Assembly: GCA_015680685.1 (NCBI GenBank)
Contig: MNCI01000958.1
Location: 145,646 to 209,645, forward strand
Reading direction: 5' to 3'
DNA from: Gnetum montanum
Taxonomy: Eukaryota; Streptophyta; Gnetopsida; Gnetales; Gnetaceae
Length of the DNA stretch: 64,000 nt
A program made the translations under genes and the position numbers. Below are positions 41,104 through 52,089 of the stretch, piece after piece. Within the stretch, counting starts at the first letter, position 1. Each line of letters starts with the position of its first letter. The notes beneath the pieces are model-generated. The model was not told the origin of the DNA. It did no database searches and saw only the letters and a list, made by a program, of their open reading frames with translations.

Positions 41104-41295
41104 TTTTGTGAAATTGCTGTCAATAGCTGTGAATTTCTTCGGGTTCGAAACTGCAAAGTCTATCATCTTCTGGTTTGAAACTACATAGTAATTATCGATC
41201 AGTGGTGCCTTTGGCGTTTAAGCAAAGCTTGTGCATGCCTTTCTTAGGAATATTGTAAATGTTGTTTCGTGATTTTGTGTGTGCGACTAAGTTTG

Positions 41296-41457
41296 TTTGG
41301 ACGTCATTAATTGAAGATCGAATGGGTGGTCGAAGTTTATAATTACAAACATTGAGAGCTTTAAGTTCAAGCAAATTTGGACGTCATTAGTTGAAAATCG
41401 CATGGGTGGTATATGTTTATAATTACAAACATTGAGAGCATTAAGTTCGGGCAAATT
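41296..41457. repeat. Tandem duplication, 80-base unit
   Basis: Copies start at 41296 and 41376 with TTTGGACGTCATTA. They share TTTATAATTACAAACATTGA and TTAAGTTC. Only a few bases differ. Confidence 0.85.
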
Positions 41458-42255
41458 TGCTCATTTATTTGATCATCTGAACTAAGAAGCTTGAGAAAGT
41501 GATGAGAAAGTGCATGACAGCTCCTTTGTGAGAGAGGGTGAGAGAGGATGGTTTTACACAAGGATCCTTCTTAACTCCTTCTTAACTCTTACATGAGAAT
41601 GAACAGTGAAAAAATTCTCAACTTAAAGGAGATATGATCTTTATGAAACGAGATATGATAGGTTGTGAGACATTGTTTTTTCATAGGATTCTTTGCGAAT
41701 GATTTCTTTTGAAACCGGTGGAACTTCATAAATTTGTTTCAGCCAAAAGCTAATGTAATTCAACCTTTAATCTGACAGACAATTATGCTTTAGCATTACC
41801 TTAAAAAATTAGAAAAGTTTTGGTGGGCATGAATTTGGCTGTTAGCACTTGTTTACTCTCTTGAAGAACAATCATAGTTAGCATGTCATCTTTGGAAAGA
41901 AGGAAACTTTAAAGTGATTTGGTGAGAAGAACATAGTATACTCTTGTTATCGGCAGATTGGCTCAACATGTAAGAGGTAATTGTTATACTCCTGTTATGG
42001 GCAGATTGTGCACATGTAAGAGGTAATTGGTTGATTGAGGGGTGCAGTGAACAGTAAGGCAAGGAATATACCACAACCCAGGTAAGTTTGATACAAATAT
42101 TATTTGCCTACCTGCACTTCATAGGTTTTAGACATCTTTTTACTATTCATGAATTTATCTCTAAAAAGGTGGGCAGTGAATATGTATTTGAGGTCCAGTA
42201 ATGTTCTTTTATGCACAAAGCACACTGAGGCAAAATGCACATCCTCTGGGCCATG

Positions 42256-42372
42256 GCTCACCACTATGACATAGCCCAAGCATTGGGCACAAATGCTCAC
42301 CACTATGACATAGCCCAAGCATTGGGCACAAATGCTCACCACTATGGCATAGCCTATGCATTGGGCACAAAA
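42256..42372. repeat. Three tandem copies of a 39-base unit
   Basis: The unit starts GCTCACCACTATGACATAGC and ends GGGCACAAAT. Copies at 42256-42294 and 42295-42333 are identical or nearly so; copy three (42334-42372) has several changes. The unit length is a multiple of three, but no credible protein uses it. Confidence 0.9.
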
Positions 42373-43085
42373 GCAAAGCACAAGGGTGTGTGATTTTTAA
42401 AAAGAAGCCCATTGAAATTAAATAAGAGATGACGATGAATAGAAATTGCTTTTTCATTTTCCATGTGGGACTACATATGGAGTGAACATGGGTCATTTAA
42501 TTTTGAATTTAACCTGTTTAGAGAACCAACAATTTATCATAGATACTTGTGGTCAGGATCAACAATTTATCATAAATGCTCCAAGTAAAATTCCATGATA
42601 AGGTTCTCAACTAAGGGCCAGTTTGTTTTGAAATTCTTTTCCTCTATTTGTGCTTAACAAAGCTCATCCTACTTTAATTATACATGGTTTCTGATTATGA
42701 ATGTCTTGATATATACACATGCGAGGAGCTATGATAGCTGATATTTCTTTTGCTTCACAGCATGAATAACCAGAAGATCATTGGATTACATACTTTCAAC
42801 AATTCCAGATGAGTTTCATTAATGCCATAATTAATTGTGCGGTGGTGGACCGAGGACAACCATTCATGAACAGCCCAAGTAACCCAACCCACCCATCTAA
42901 CTGGTTTGGTCGAGTTACCGTTCTGGCATTCTGGGCATTTTCAAAATCCAAAAAAAAATTTAACAAAAAGCACAGCCCCAACAAAATTTTCATCCCGGTA
43001 GACACACACTGCCAAGGATGTAGCACAAACAGGCTAAAAATGAAAACACAGAGAAAACAAAAACATGATCTAAATGTGTAATAAC

Positions 43086-44037
43086 CTAGGCCCTTGAGTT
43101 GTGCTTAGTGGAATCAGAATGACTAGATCCCCCTCCCCCTGATCTAGCAACCAGGGGACTGTGCACATGTTTGCAGTTGGGACACAGCAGAGACACCTTG
43201 GATATCATGACGAACATGTGGCACTGTGCACATGCTGTCGCTATCATATCTGCTTCCCTTCCTCCTGCTCCTGCTGTTCCTCTCCCACCTCTTCTGCCTC
43301 TGCCCCTACTGCCCTGCTCTGATTCCTCGGTGTTCAGATCAATTCCTAGTGCCTCCCCACCTTCCCTCCTCCTCCTTGGGTCCTTCCATGTCTTCTCATT
43401 GGTATCCCTGTTCACATAGTATATCCTCCCTGACTGCACAGGCATATAAGAATATATATATATATCTCGTCAGTTTCAGTTTCACTTTCAGCACATGTGC
43501 CTGGTCAGAAATTTCACCAAACAATGACTTTAGTCTTTTAGCACAGAACAGACCCACCAAACCCTGGAATAACACCACAAGCCCCCAATCACCACCTAGA
43601 ATAGGACAGTCAAACTCAACCAAGACATACGCTAGAAACCTAGAACCAAAACTGCAACAAATATATATAATATGAACACAACCCCGCAGCCTAAAGGGTC
43701 AAGGGCCTTGGCATCTGCCAATTAATATACGACCCATGCAAGCCTAGAACCAGAAACTGGTAACAAGTGCATAGATATTTCTAGAAACCCAGAACCAGAG
43801 TCTGGCCAACAGTGCATAGATAGTTCTAGAAACCCAGAAGCAAAAACACAGTAGAAACCCATATGAACACAGACAGACAGATCAGAAATGAAAGGCCCAG
43901 ATAGATGAAAGCATATAGTAGGAACAAGGACGGAAAAGACCCACTTCAAGATCCAAGCACTGTTCCCACCCAGGCGGCAGAGGAGAGGCCGTGATGTTCA
44001 AAACATGCTCTGCGTCTCTGTCTCCATCGTTGTCCAT
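43086..44037 (-). CDS. WW-domain / zinc-ribbon protein, CURLY FLAG LEAF 1-like, two exons, 146 codons
   Basis: Exon 1 is 44037-43945 and exon 2 is 43433-43086, minus strand, joined by a phase-0 GT-AG intron (donor GTGGGT, acceptor TGTGCAG). The junction rebuilds a WW domain: LPPGWEQCLDLE from exon 1 joins SGRIYYVNRDTNEKTWKDP from exon 2. The first Trp, the Tyr-Tyr pair and the second Trp are present, although the final proline context is loose. The C-terminus carries CAQCHMFVMI and CPNCKHVH, a CxxC pair typical of this plant family. CFL1 proteins act in leaf cuticle and epidermis development by binding HD-ZIP IV factors; a similar role here is inference. The start is the first in-frame ATG (MDNDGDRDAEH). 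A Gly/Arg-rich linker joins the two domains. Confidence 0.8.
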
Positions 44038-47000
44038 TGCTGATGATGTTGTTGTTGTTGTTGTGGCCTCTCGGGCTCAGAAAGATTTGGTTTCCCATTC
44101 ATATGCAAAATGTGGAGCGCATGCCAGGTATAAATAAGCAAATTCATGGCGAAGACCATTAGTGCGCCTGATGATACTGCATCTAATTTTTCCCTAGCTT
44201 TCAACGCAAGGCAAGCGGAAATAACGAGGCCAGTCAGCGAGCCAGCCAGGGACGCGGCTCAGATCTCTAATGAAAGAGACAAGATTGACAATTGTGGTGT
44301 ACTCGATATTTCTCTCTATTTCTTTTGCTTTTGCTTTCTCTCTGCCTGTGCTTATCTTTGGTTTTTCCTCTTTCCTTTCTATTCTCGCTACTCTCTGGCC
44401 ATAGCAGCCATGCTATTTCTCTCTCTCTCTCTTTTTTCTGCAATGCCCCATAAATCGCAGCAACGATAATAATAATAATAATCCAGCAGCGCCCCCATAA
44501 TGAGCACGAAGGGGGAATTGAATTCACATCACATTAAAACTCATGAGGCCGGTCAATCCCACAACTAAATGCCTTCATTGAATGGCTCCCCCACACAATT
44601 AAATCCCTGTTAACCAAATTTATGCGGCCGCTTCAATGGCGCAGAGGGCGTAGGCCCCGGGATTTCCCGTGATTGGACGCAGGGGCAGGCAGGGCCGCGC
44701 AGCAGACCTAAATTCAAAGCCAAAAAAAACTCCCATCAATTGCATTTAAGAAAATCTGTTACCGCCCTTAATGCCACTCTCCCTCGAATTCAATCTCAAT
44801 CTCAGGCACCCCCCTGCTGAATCTTATCGAAACTTCGTGCTAATCCCAATCCCAACACCAAAATTAGGATGCATCCCAATCCCCAAACGGTCTGTGCTAA
44901 CTCTGGATCAACTATTACAGGATCTCTCATCCATGGTTGGCTCCCTCACTGTGCAGAGCCTGTGCGCTGTTTTCTTGCTTAAAAGATCGGTTGTTTGTTT
45001 GTTTGTCTGTCTGTCTGTTGCTCATGGTGGTGCAGGTTTCAAAGAAAGAAAGAAAGAAAGAAAGAAAGCAAATTGCAGCATGAGTTGCAGGATTTGCTAG
45101 GGTTTTCTCGTGGCTTGGGATTGAATGCCATTTAGAATGGGCGGTGCCACGTGGCTCAGAGAAAACGTAGAGTTTTTGTAGAGTGGTGGCGTATGGGGTT
45201 GCCTAGGAAGATGACTGCTACTGCTACTGCTACTGTTAGTGTTGAAGTTGCCACCAAACTGCATTAAGGTAGGCATAATACCTGCATTCAATTTCAGAGT
45301 CGCCTTTTTTTGCTTCTGCCCATTGTACCAGATGATGAAATGCAGCTCATCTCAAGTTGGGTTCATGGTCTTTTTTTTGCGCCATTCCTTCCTTGTCCAC
45401 CTTCCTTCCATCGGAGGTTGATTGATTGTTTTCCCAAGTGGAAACATTAATGGCGCACTGATTTCTGATGTTGTTTATGGGCTCCTCCGTGTCGAGTTAG
45501 AACTTGTTGCAGGAAATGGTTCAAAGTGCCCTTTTCCTGTGTAAGCCACCTGTTTGCCAAACTGGTGTCGGTTGAAACTTTTTGGAAAATCTCTGCAACC
45601 TTTGAAAAATTTCATCGTGCATGTCTTTATTCGATGTAGTGTTTTTCTGGCAATTGTGCTTGTCAATACATGTACGCTCTTTTGAAGAGGAGATGTGCAT
45701 GAATATTTACGACGAAAGGCCTGCATTATCAATGAAATCAAGAGTGTGCCGACTATGTTCATGATGGCGTTGGAACTTATCTCTACAAATGCGGGTCGAA
45801 AGAAAATTGACGGTTGAGGTTATCATATACGGTTGGCTTTCTATATTATTGGGTTTCGAGTTTTGACGTGATTCTTTCAACCAAATAGGCCAATTTAGAG
45901 ACTTTGATAAAAACCGTCGGCACAAAACAATCGCTTAACCAAAGGAAAATCGCAGAAACTTTTTGAAAGGTTTTAAAAAGAGCCCATGAAAATTTCACCG
46001 CATAAGAGCTTCGTCCTCTAACGGCTATGGCGCTGCAAATCTGAACGTTGGAAGCTGCGGAATTGAATTTTAAATTAAATGCAACTGATAAGGCAGGTAT
46101 ATGCAAAAAGGAAGTTTCATGGAACACACCAGCCGTGGACTTAGGCTCAACACCATAGCACTTAGATAAATTTTAAAAAATTGTAAAAGAAATTTTAATA
46201 TTGATCTGTGATATCTAAAAAAATTGTAAAGGGAATTTTAAGAATGATCTATGAAGGATGTCAGGGATGTAATTCAGTTTCAGTTTTATAAAATATTGAT
46301 CATCTATTTAAACATTTATTGGTACATGCCACTACATTTATGTTATGGTCTTTTGAAAGCATCAAATTCCCGTTATTCAAGCAAGAAGAGTGGAAGAAAT
46401 TACTTGGTTTTTAGATGATTATGCCCACATCTTTAAAGCTCAGCATGAAAGAATAACCTGGTAATTAATTAAGTCCATTGTATAGGTAAGAATAATCATA
46501 ATTATAATTTACCTTGGTATTAAGTGAATAATAATGCAAGCACACTTTTGGTATAAGTCTAAGCCTGTTCATAATTGGTTCTGAGATGGACTTGTACCTG
46601 GAAATACAAGTGCTTATCCTATTCTGCACATAATAGGTTTCCAAAGTAATTTTCATTATATCTATGTTATTAACCAGTCCAATTCAAAAATTCCGTTATT
46701 AATAATGAGTTTTATTTAAAAAATATTTAATCATAAATTTGAATACATAGTCTAAATTGCTCTTGCTTAAGCGGTTTCGTGTTTAAGTATTTTAGGCTGT
46801 TTTCTTCGGAACAAAAAATTATAACATCGATCAATTTTGTTGGTTTGAAATTAATAAAACTCTCACTGGTTAAAGAGATGTTATACGAAAAAGAAATTTT
46901 TTAAAAGAACGTAAATCCAGCGCGAGGTAATGCGAATTCACTGAAAACAATAACCCACCAGGCACCACATTAAAGTTGAACGCTGCTAAACACCGAACGG

Positions 47001-47473
47001 GCAACAGTCCGTTTTTACTTTATAATCATAATGCGTATTCAATGCACCAAAGGAAGCGGCCAAATTAAATTCCGTGCAATAGATGCCAAAAGATCTGTGC
47101 GCAAATTTTGCAAATTATCATTGAAGGAACAACCACCCTAAAATAACCCGGAATTCAATCCAGGAGGATTTCCACCATCCGACACCATGAAAAACCGGCG
47201 ACGTCCCATTCAATTGGGAAAAAAACAAAAACAAACAGAAGAAGACGAAGAAAAACACCCACAAAAAAATCATCATCTCCATGAATACATACATGAGCAA
47301 TATCAATACCTGGCAACTGAGCCTCAAAAAGCTCAGCACATCTGGTGCCTTCTGATCCTTTGAATCTTCCTCACATTCCGCTATCATGATTAACCACTCA
47401 AAATAGTCTCCAACAAAAACCATAAACTATAAGTAAGGCAGCAACAACAACCACCACACAACAATAATTGTGA
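44038..47473. other. Region between the CFL1-like gene and the small heat-shock gene
   Basis: It holds 3.4 kb without a recognisable gene. The first part should contain the CFL1-like promoter; it includes a CT-rich run (44420-44440) and a GC-rich patch near 44.65-44.70 kb. The rest is AT-rich and featureless by eye. Many short open frames occur on both strands but none resembles a known protein. Confidence 0.45.
45038..45068. repeat. AAAG microsatellite
   Basis: About seven units of AAAG in a row. Just upstream, 44994-45016 has GTTT and GTCT runs. Typical slippage repeats. Confidence 0.9.
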
Positions 47474-47848
47474 TCACAGAATGGGAATATTGAACTTGGC
47501 TTTAGGATAGTGAGGAGGCGGAGGCAGCGTGGGCAAATGCACAGTGAGAAGGCCATGAGAACAAGCAGCACAGATGCCTTCAACATCCACATTACTGGGG
47601 ATGCTAAATTTCCTGCAAAACTTGCCCACACTTCTTTCTGCTCTCACGTATTTGGCTGGTCTGTTCTCTTCTTCTTCATCACTGGTTTGACATGCAAGCA
47701 GTCTCTTTTTCTCGCCCTGGATTTTGAGGAGGTGGCCATCCTCCACCTCAACTGTAATGGCGTTTCTGGTGAGGCCTGCCACCTCCACTTCTAGGGTTAT
47801 TCCTTCCTCCGATTCATTCACGTCCACTGGCAGCTTCGCGTTACCCAT
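47474..47848 (-). CDS. Small heat-shock protein (HSP20, cytosolic class II-like), short N-terminus
   Basis: It has 124 codons from the ATG at 47848. An alpha-crystallin domain fills nearly the whole protein: VDVNESEEGITLEVEVAGL, VEVEDGHLLKIQGEKKR, AKYVRAERSVGKFCRKFSIP and GLLTVHLPTLPPPP. GLLTV corresponds to the GVL motif, and IPI near the C-terminus fits the IxI anchor that sets oligomer contacts. The KFxRKFxxP and LPPPP features resemble cytosolic class II. The usual N-terminal arm of 30-40 residues is absent. Upstream of the ATG the frame stays open to 48025 through an ATT microsatellite (six Ile) and a charged stretch, so a longer 183-residue product is formally possible. I favour the short start because the upstream part is low-complexity. 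Confidence 0.82.
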   Translation of the reverse strand: MGNAKLPVDVNESEEGITLEVEVAGLTRNAITVEVEDGHLLKIQGEKKRLLACQTSDEEEENRPAKYVRAERSVGKFCRKFSIPSNVDVEGICAACSHGLLTVHLPTLPPPPHYPKAKFNIPIL

Positions 47849-48881
47849 TATTATTATTATTATTACTATTTCTTCTGGTGTGTGATCTTCTTCGTCTTCT
47901 GTTTTGTTGTTGTTGTGATGTGATGTGGCTCGCTGCTTATGTTTTGGGGATGATTTCGGTTGGGTTTGGGTGCTGGCATCAGCCAATCGCCACGCTGTTT
48001 CGCTGCCTCTTTTGGTTTCGTGCATGACTGTACCGTAATTTCAACTTGCTCAATTGTTCAGGCAAAGCCGTTACCAATGTTCATCAATTTACATGGGTTT
48101 TAGCGTTGGTTAAGATTTCGGAATTAGTAAAGTTAACCGCGACTATATATATATATATTTTAAATTAAGCTTTAATTACTTCATGGGTTGTAGAGTGATA
48201 GAGTGTGAGACCTGCCTAGGAATTGCTGGATTATTAAGGTAAGTAATATTAAGATATTTTGGTTTCAAGTTTACACTAAGTAAATTAAGATTTTATTTAT
48301 ATAAAGTCTTGGTTCAAATAAACAAAAGGCTAAACATAGAGGAGTTATGGTAATCGCACTCATCTTTAACCATCTTTAACCTGTTTGATATGATTTATCT
48401 TTTATTAGAGTTACTCATCTTTAGAATTTTAATAAAGGTAATGTTCTTATAAACATGCTTAAATACATTTTTTTGCAATCTATATTGTAAAAATGTCAAA
48501 GTATTTATGTTACTACTTCTTTTAAAAAGTCTAATGTTTTGTAGTTTAATTGAAATTTAGATGAGGTGTTGGAGATTCAAAGTTAACATAGTGATTTGCT
48601 TAAGCTTTATTGGATTGTTGTTCATTATTTTATCTTTCAAAATTGATACATAACTATCAATGTAGATAATATTATTTGGCACATATTCAGTCAAATACAA
48701 AAATTTAATTACTTTTTCCAACCCTCAAGTAAGATAATTCAAGCTATAAGGAAATTATCTACACCGCTAAATATGATTAATTTTTTGAGGTAAAGGGTTA
48801 ATGTCATTAATAAACTTTACAAATTATATATGGCCTAAGTACTAAGGTTACAATCTAAATGCGGGAAACTATCTACTTTTG
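47849..48881. other. Upstream region of the small heat-shock gene, up to the Athila element
   Basis: About 1 kb. The proximal part (to 48025) is an open but low-complexity extension with an ATT repeat at 47848-47864. A TA run lies at 48143-48158. I could not find a clean nGAAnnTTCnnGAA heat-shock element by eye. The distal part is plain AT-rich sequence. Confidence 0.4.
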
Positions 48882-49791
48882 TGATGAGAGCGGTTACTCT
48901 AGCAGTTATTCTAATTATTAGAGCAGTTACTCTAGCGGTTTATTCTAATTATTAGAGTGGTTACTCTAGCGGTTACTTTAGCAGTTATTCTAATTATTAG
49001 AGTGGTTACTCTAATTATTAGAGTAGTTGCTCCTAAGCCTATAAATACAGTGCCTAGGCACACAATTGGAAAGAAGTCTTTTAGTAGTCAAGTAGCAAAA
49101 CTCTTGTAGTTTGTTTGAAAGTTAGAGTATTTTCCAAGTGCCCGCAGCAGGAGTTCTAAGTGTGGACGGATCTTTATTTGAGCATTGTGTACCTAAGCAC
49201 ACCTTATGTATGACAATAAAGACGAGCTCTCTCATTCATCCTTGTAGCACTTGAGATTTGTTTTCTTACGCATTTCTTTTATTTTATTTTCTTATGCATT
49301 TATTTTGTTTTATGCACTTTACATTTATGTTATTAGCACAACAATTCATTTTGATCAATTAAGCAAATCGTTAAATTACACAAGCACAACCACTTTGAGC
49401 ATGCGTGTAACGCTTGGTAACCTAGTAATGATTAGCGTTTGGTAATCCCAGCAATGTTGCACTGGTTCAGGAGGTGTACGACAAGTGGGCACGGATGCTG
49501 GTGTTAGGATTAGTTAGAACTTAGTTAATGAGTAGTTAAGTTAAATTAGTCACTTAGTTACCTCTCTCCTTCCCTACTAGTGCAAGACATAAAAGCTATA
49601 AAAATCATATGCCTTAAGCTTACTTAACCATACAATCATGACGTACAGGTAAGCTTGGGAAGACAACGATAAACCAACCCATCCTTGTTCCACAAGGGTG
49701 CATAAGCACTTAGTCCTTGGAATTCAATCGAATCGTGCGTGAAACCCTCGTATTCGTATGGTTGAGCATAGGGGTACCTCGCCGCTCATCA
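48882..49791 (+). repeat. Athila element 5' LTR
   Basis: It runs TGATGAGAGCGG... to ...CCGCTCATCA. The first 150 bases are tandem repeats built on TAATTATTAGAG and GTTACTCTAGCGGTT. TATAAATA at 49040-49047 and CAATAAAGACGAGCTC near 49215 are a plausible promoter and poly(A) signal, both kept in the 3' LTR. The end matches other LTRs in this window. Confidence 0.9.
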
Positions 49792-49815
49792 TTGACATCG
49801 TTGTTGGAGACTTAG
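49792..49815 (+). other. Degenerate primer-binding site
   Basis: TTGACATCGTTGTTGGAGAC directly follows the LTR. It resembles the Athila-type site TGGCGCCGTTGCCGGGGA once C-to-T and G-to-A changes are allowed. The corresponding place in the element at 58630 reads TTAGCACTGTTGCTAGGGAC, mutated at different positions. Confidence 0.6.
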
Positions 49816-49927
49816 TTGTTTGTGCACTAGCTAGAACATAGAAAATCATTCACATTGTTGGAACAAACCCTTAGGGTTGGTTGAGAAAATAATAAATAAA
49901 AATACATTGCACACTGAATAGACAAGT

Positions 49928-50850
49928 ATGTCTCCTGCTTCGTACGAAAACACCTCACTTCCTAGGTTTGAAATAGGAAACAGTCAGCGGCATAATACAC
50001 ATGACGTTGATCCGCCAATCCCTCAACAAGTTCGAGTGGTATATATTCATCCCGATGAGTATATACCAGACTTCACCTTTATCCTCCATCAAGACGAACA
50101 ACTATGTTGGCGAGACTTAGAAGGTAACATAGTGTTAGCTCTCGATCGTTCAATCTCGAGCATGCTTCTTCATGCTCTCACAAGAAATTGGCATGCCACA
50201 CTTACATGCAAAATACGTTGTGCAAGACCATGACTTGAGAGAATATCGTCCCACAGAGGCACAACGTCAAAGGGACTTGCAACAGGAGAGACATCATAAG
50301 TCTTTGAAGGGTAAGTGGTCCTAGGATGCCCCTCATGTCTTAAGTGAAAATGAGGGTGGTGAACCTACCTCAAGTAGTCGCCCACACAACGACGTTCCTC
50401 CCCTTGACTTTGGCCAAGGGGTTGTGTATTAGAACCTTCATTCCATTATTCATAACCCAGGTTCTGATACCCATGGGCATAAAGGGTGTGAAAAAGGGAC
50501 ACGAACTCATGATAAAGGTGGACATTCTAATCGTAATCGTGATCGGGGCCGGGACCATAGAAGAGAAGGTAGTAGACATCGTCATGGTGACGGTTCTCCT
50601 TCTTCTTCACCTTCATCATCTCCTTCACCCTCTCCTTCAATATCTAGATGCGATCAGAAAGAAAAAGACCATGGGGATAAAGGTAGGCAAAGTGGAAGTC
50701 ATAAACAAAACAGCCAGGAAAGGGGACGAGGGCACTCTAGAGAGTCACAACATAGAAGAAGGGAGAGTAGGGAACAACGTAGGCATCATAGACACCATGG
50801 ATGAGACGATCATGATGAATCCCTACTCGCTACTTGAAGTATGTTAGACA
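49928..50850 (+). pseudogene. Athila gag, N-terminal part only, with an RS-rich region
   Basis: It starts MSPASYENTS and contains IHPDEYIPDFTFILHQDEQL, which the element at 59.7 kb also has. A frameshift near 50.2 kb is followed by a frame rich in Arg, Ser, His and Asp, with runs such as RNRDRGRDHRREGSRHRH and SPSSSPSSSPSPSPS. The capsid core found in the downstream element is missing: the sequence jumps near 50872-50886 from the RS-rich region to a point just before protease. No zinc knuckle is seen. Confidence 0.7.
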
Positions 50851-50999
50851 TAACTGAGGCTGTTAAAATTCCAACAAGGCACCAACAACGTAATGCCACG
50901 AGGGCTATTAACTCTCAGCCTACTATTGGTTCCAACAACCACATGAAGAAAAGACCTTTGTTTAGAACCAATAGTCTAACCAAGCCCTTGTAATCACAA

Positions 51000-51674
51000 G
51001 TGGTTGATTCCTTAGACGTCTCAGTATCAATGAAAACTTCAAAGCCCCCTTCAACCCAATCACCACACTCAACGCAAACGATCACGCTAACACACGCTGT
51101 CACTGATTGGATCAAAGCTAGCCATCTTCCTAGGAAATTCTTTGATCCTAGCAATCCTCTGATATACTTACAAATCACTGGAAATGTGCCGTGCAAGGCT
51201 CTTTTGGATTCAGGTTCCAGTGTCAACTTGATTTCTCAAAAAATGTACAAGGCTTGGAACCTACCTCCATTGACAAAGAGCAACATCCATCTAGAGTTGG
51301 CCGATCAATCCATCACTGTCCCATTGGGACTGGTGGAAGACATTGTTACCACTGTGTGTGGGTGGTTGTACCCAGCTAACTTCCTAGTGATTCAGGTAAA
51401 CAACGGTAAGGGGGACTTCCCAATCATAATGGGAAGAGCATGGCTAAGCACCATCGACGGACGCCTAGGAATGCACAATCTTTTCCTAGAAATATCAAAG
51501 GAAAATACATTCAAAAAGATTGAGAATAAGAAAGTTTTGTGCATCGCATACAGTGACACAGGGTGTAATTGTGTGCAGAGCTCATGGTTTGTGCAAAGTT
51601 TAGCATTGCCTACATGCAATCAATGTGCGCAAGTGATTAACATGCAAAGATGCTTGTATGCAATAGCCACATGA
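51000..51674 (+). pseudogene. Athila protease
   Basis: LLDSGSSVNLI holds an intact retropepsin DSG triad at about residue 70 of this stretch. DFPIIMGRAWLSTIDGRLG follows at the flap-domain motif position. The segment is open for 224 codons, but the frame is broken by stops on both sides (TGA at 51674, others downstream). The homologous segment of the next element is at 62.2-62.7 kb. Confidence 0.85.
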
Positions 51675-52089
51675 CAGGAAGACACCCAGTTGTTGATAGC
51701 TGATCAAGAAAGCAGTTCACTCATATGCATGGAACCAACTGAGGGTTTGACTTGTGGTTACATCGATAGCATAGACACATTAGAGCAAGTCCACCACCAA
51801 CTTCCAAGTCTTAACCTTGAAAATATCAACTAGGGGAAGTTGGAAATCCTTGAGAAATTTAAGCAAGATCCCCTCGAGGTGAAACCATTGCCCACCGGTA
51901 TGAAATACACGTTCCTTAAAAATGGAAAACCAGTAATTATCAACGCTAAGCTTGCTCCTCAACAGAAAAAAGAATTGCTGAAGGTAATAAATAAATGGCC
52001 AGAACCCTTCACTTGGTCATATCCTGAATTAACTAAAATAGATCCTAGGATATGCCAACATAGAATTTACATTGACCCCTCCATGAAGC

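Larger units (their letters stand above)
39799..43085. other. Intergenic region between RPN3 and the CFL1-like gene
   Basis: It holds 3.3 kb without a recognisable gene. It includes three small tandem duplications listed separately (40971, 41296 and 42256). The two flanking genes converge here, so both 3' untranslated ends should lie in it. Open frames are short and unrecognised. Confidence 0.5.

Noticed and set aside
42256-42372. CRISPR-like array
   Set aside because: The 39-base repeats are contiguous with no spacers, in a plant nuclear context.
50344-50847. 167-codon open frame in the Athila gag region
   Set aside because: It is an alternate frame of the RS-rich gag segment; the other frame continues the gag homology and is matched in the second element.
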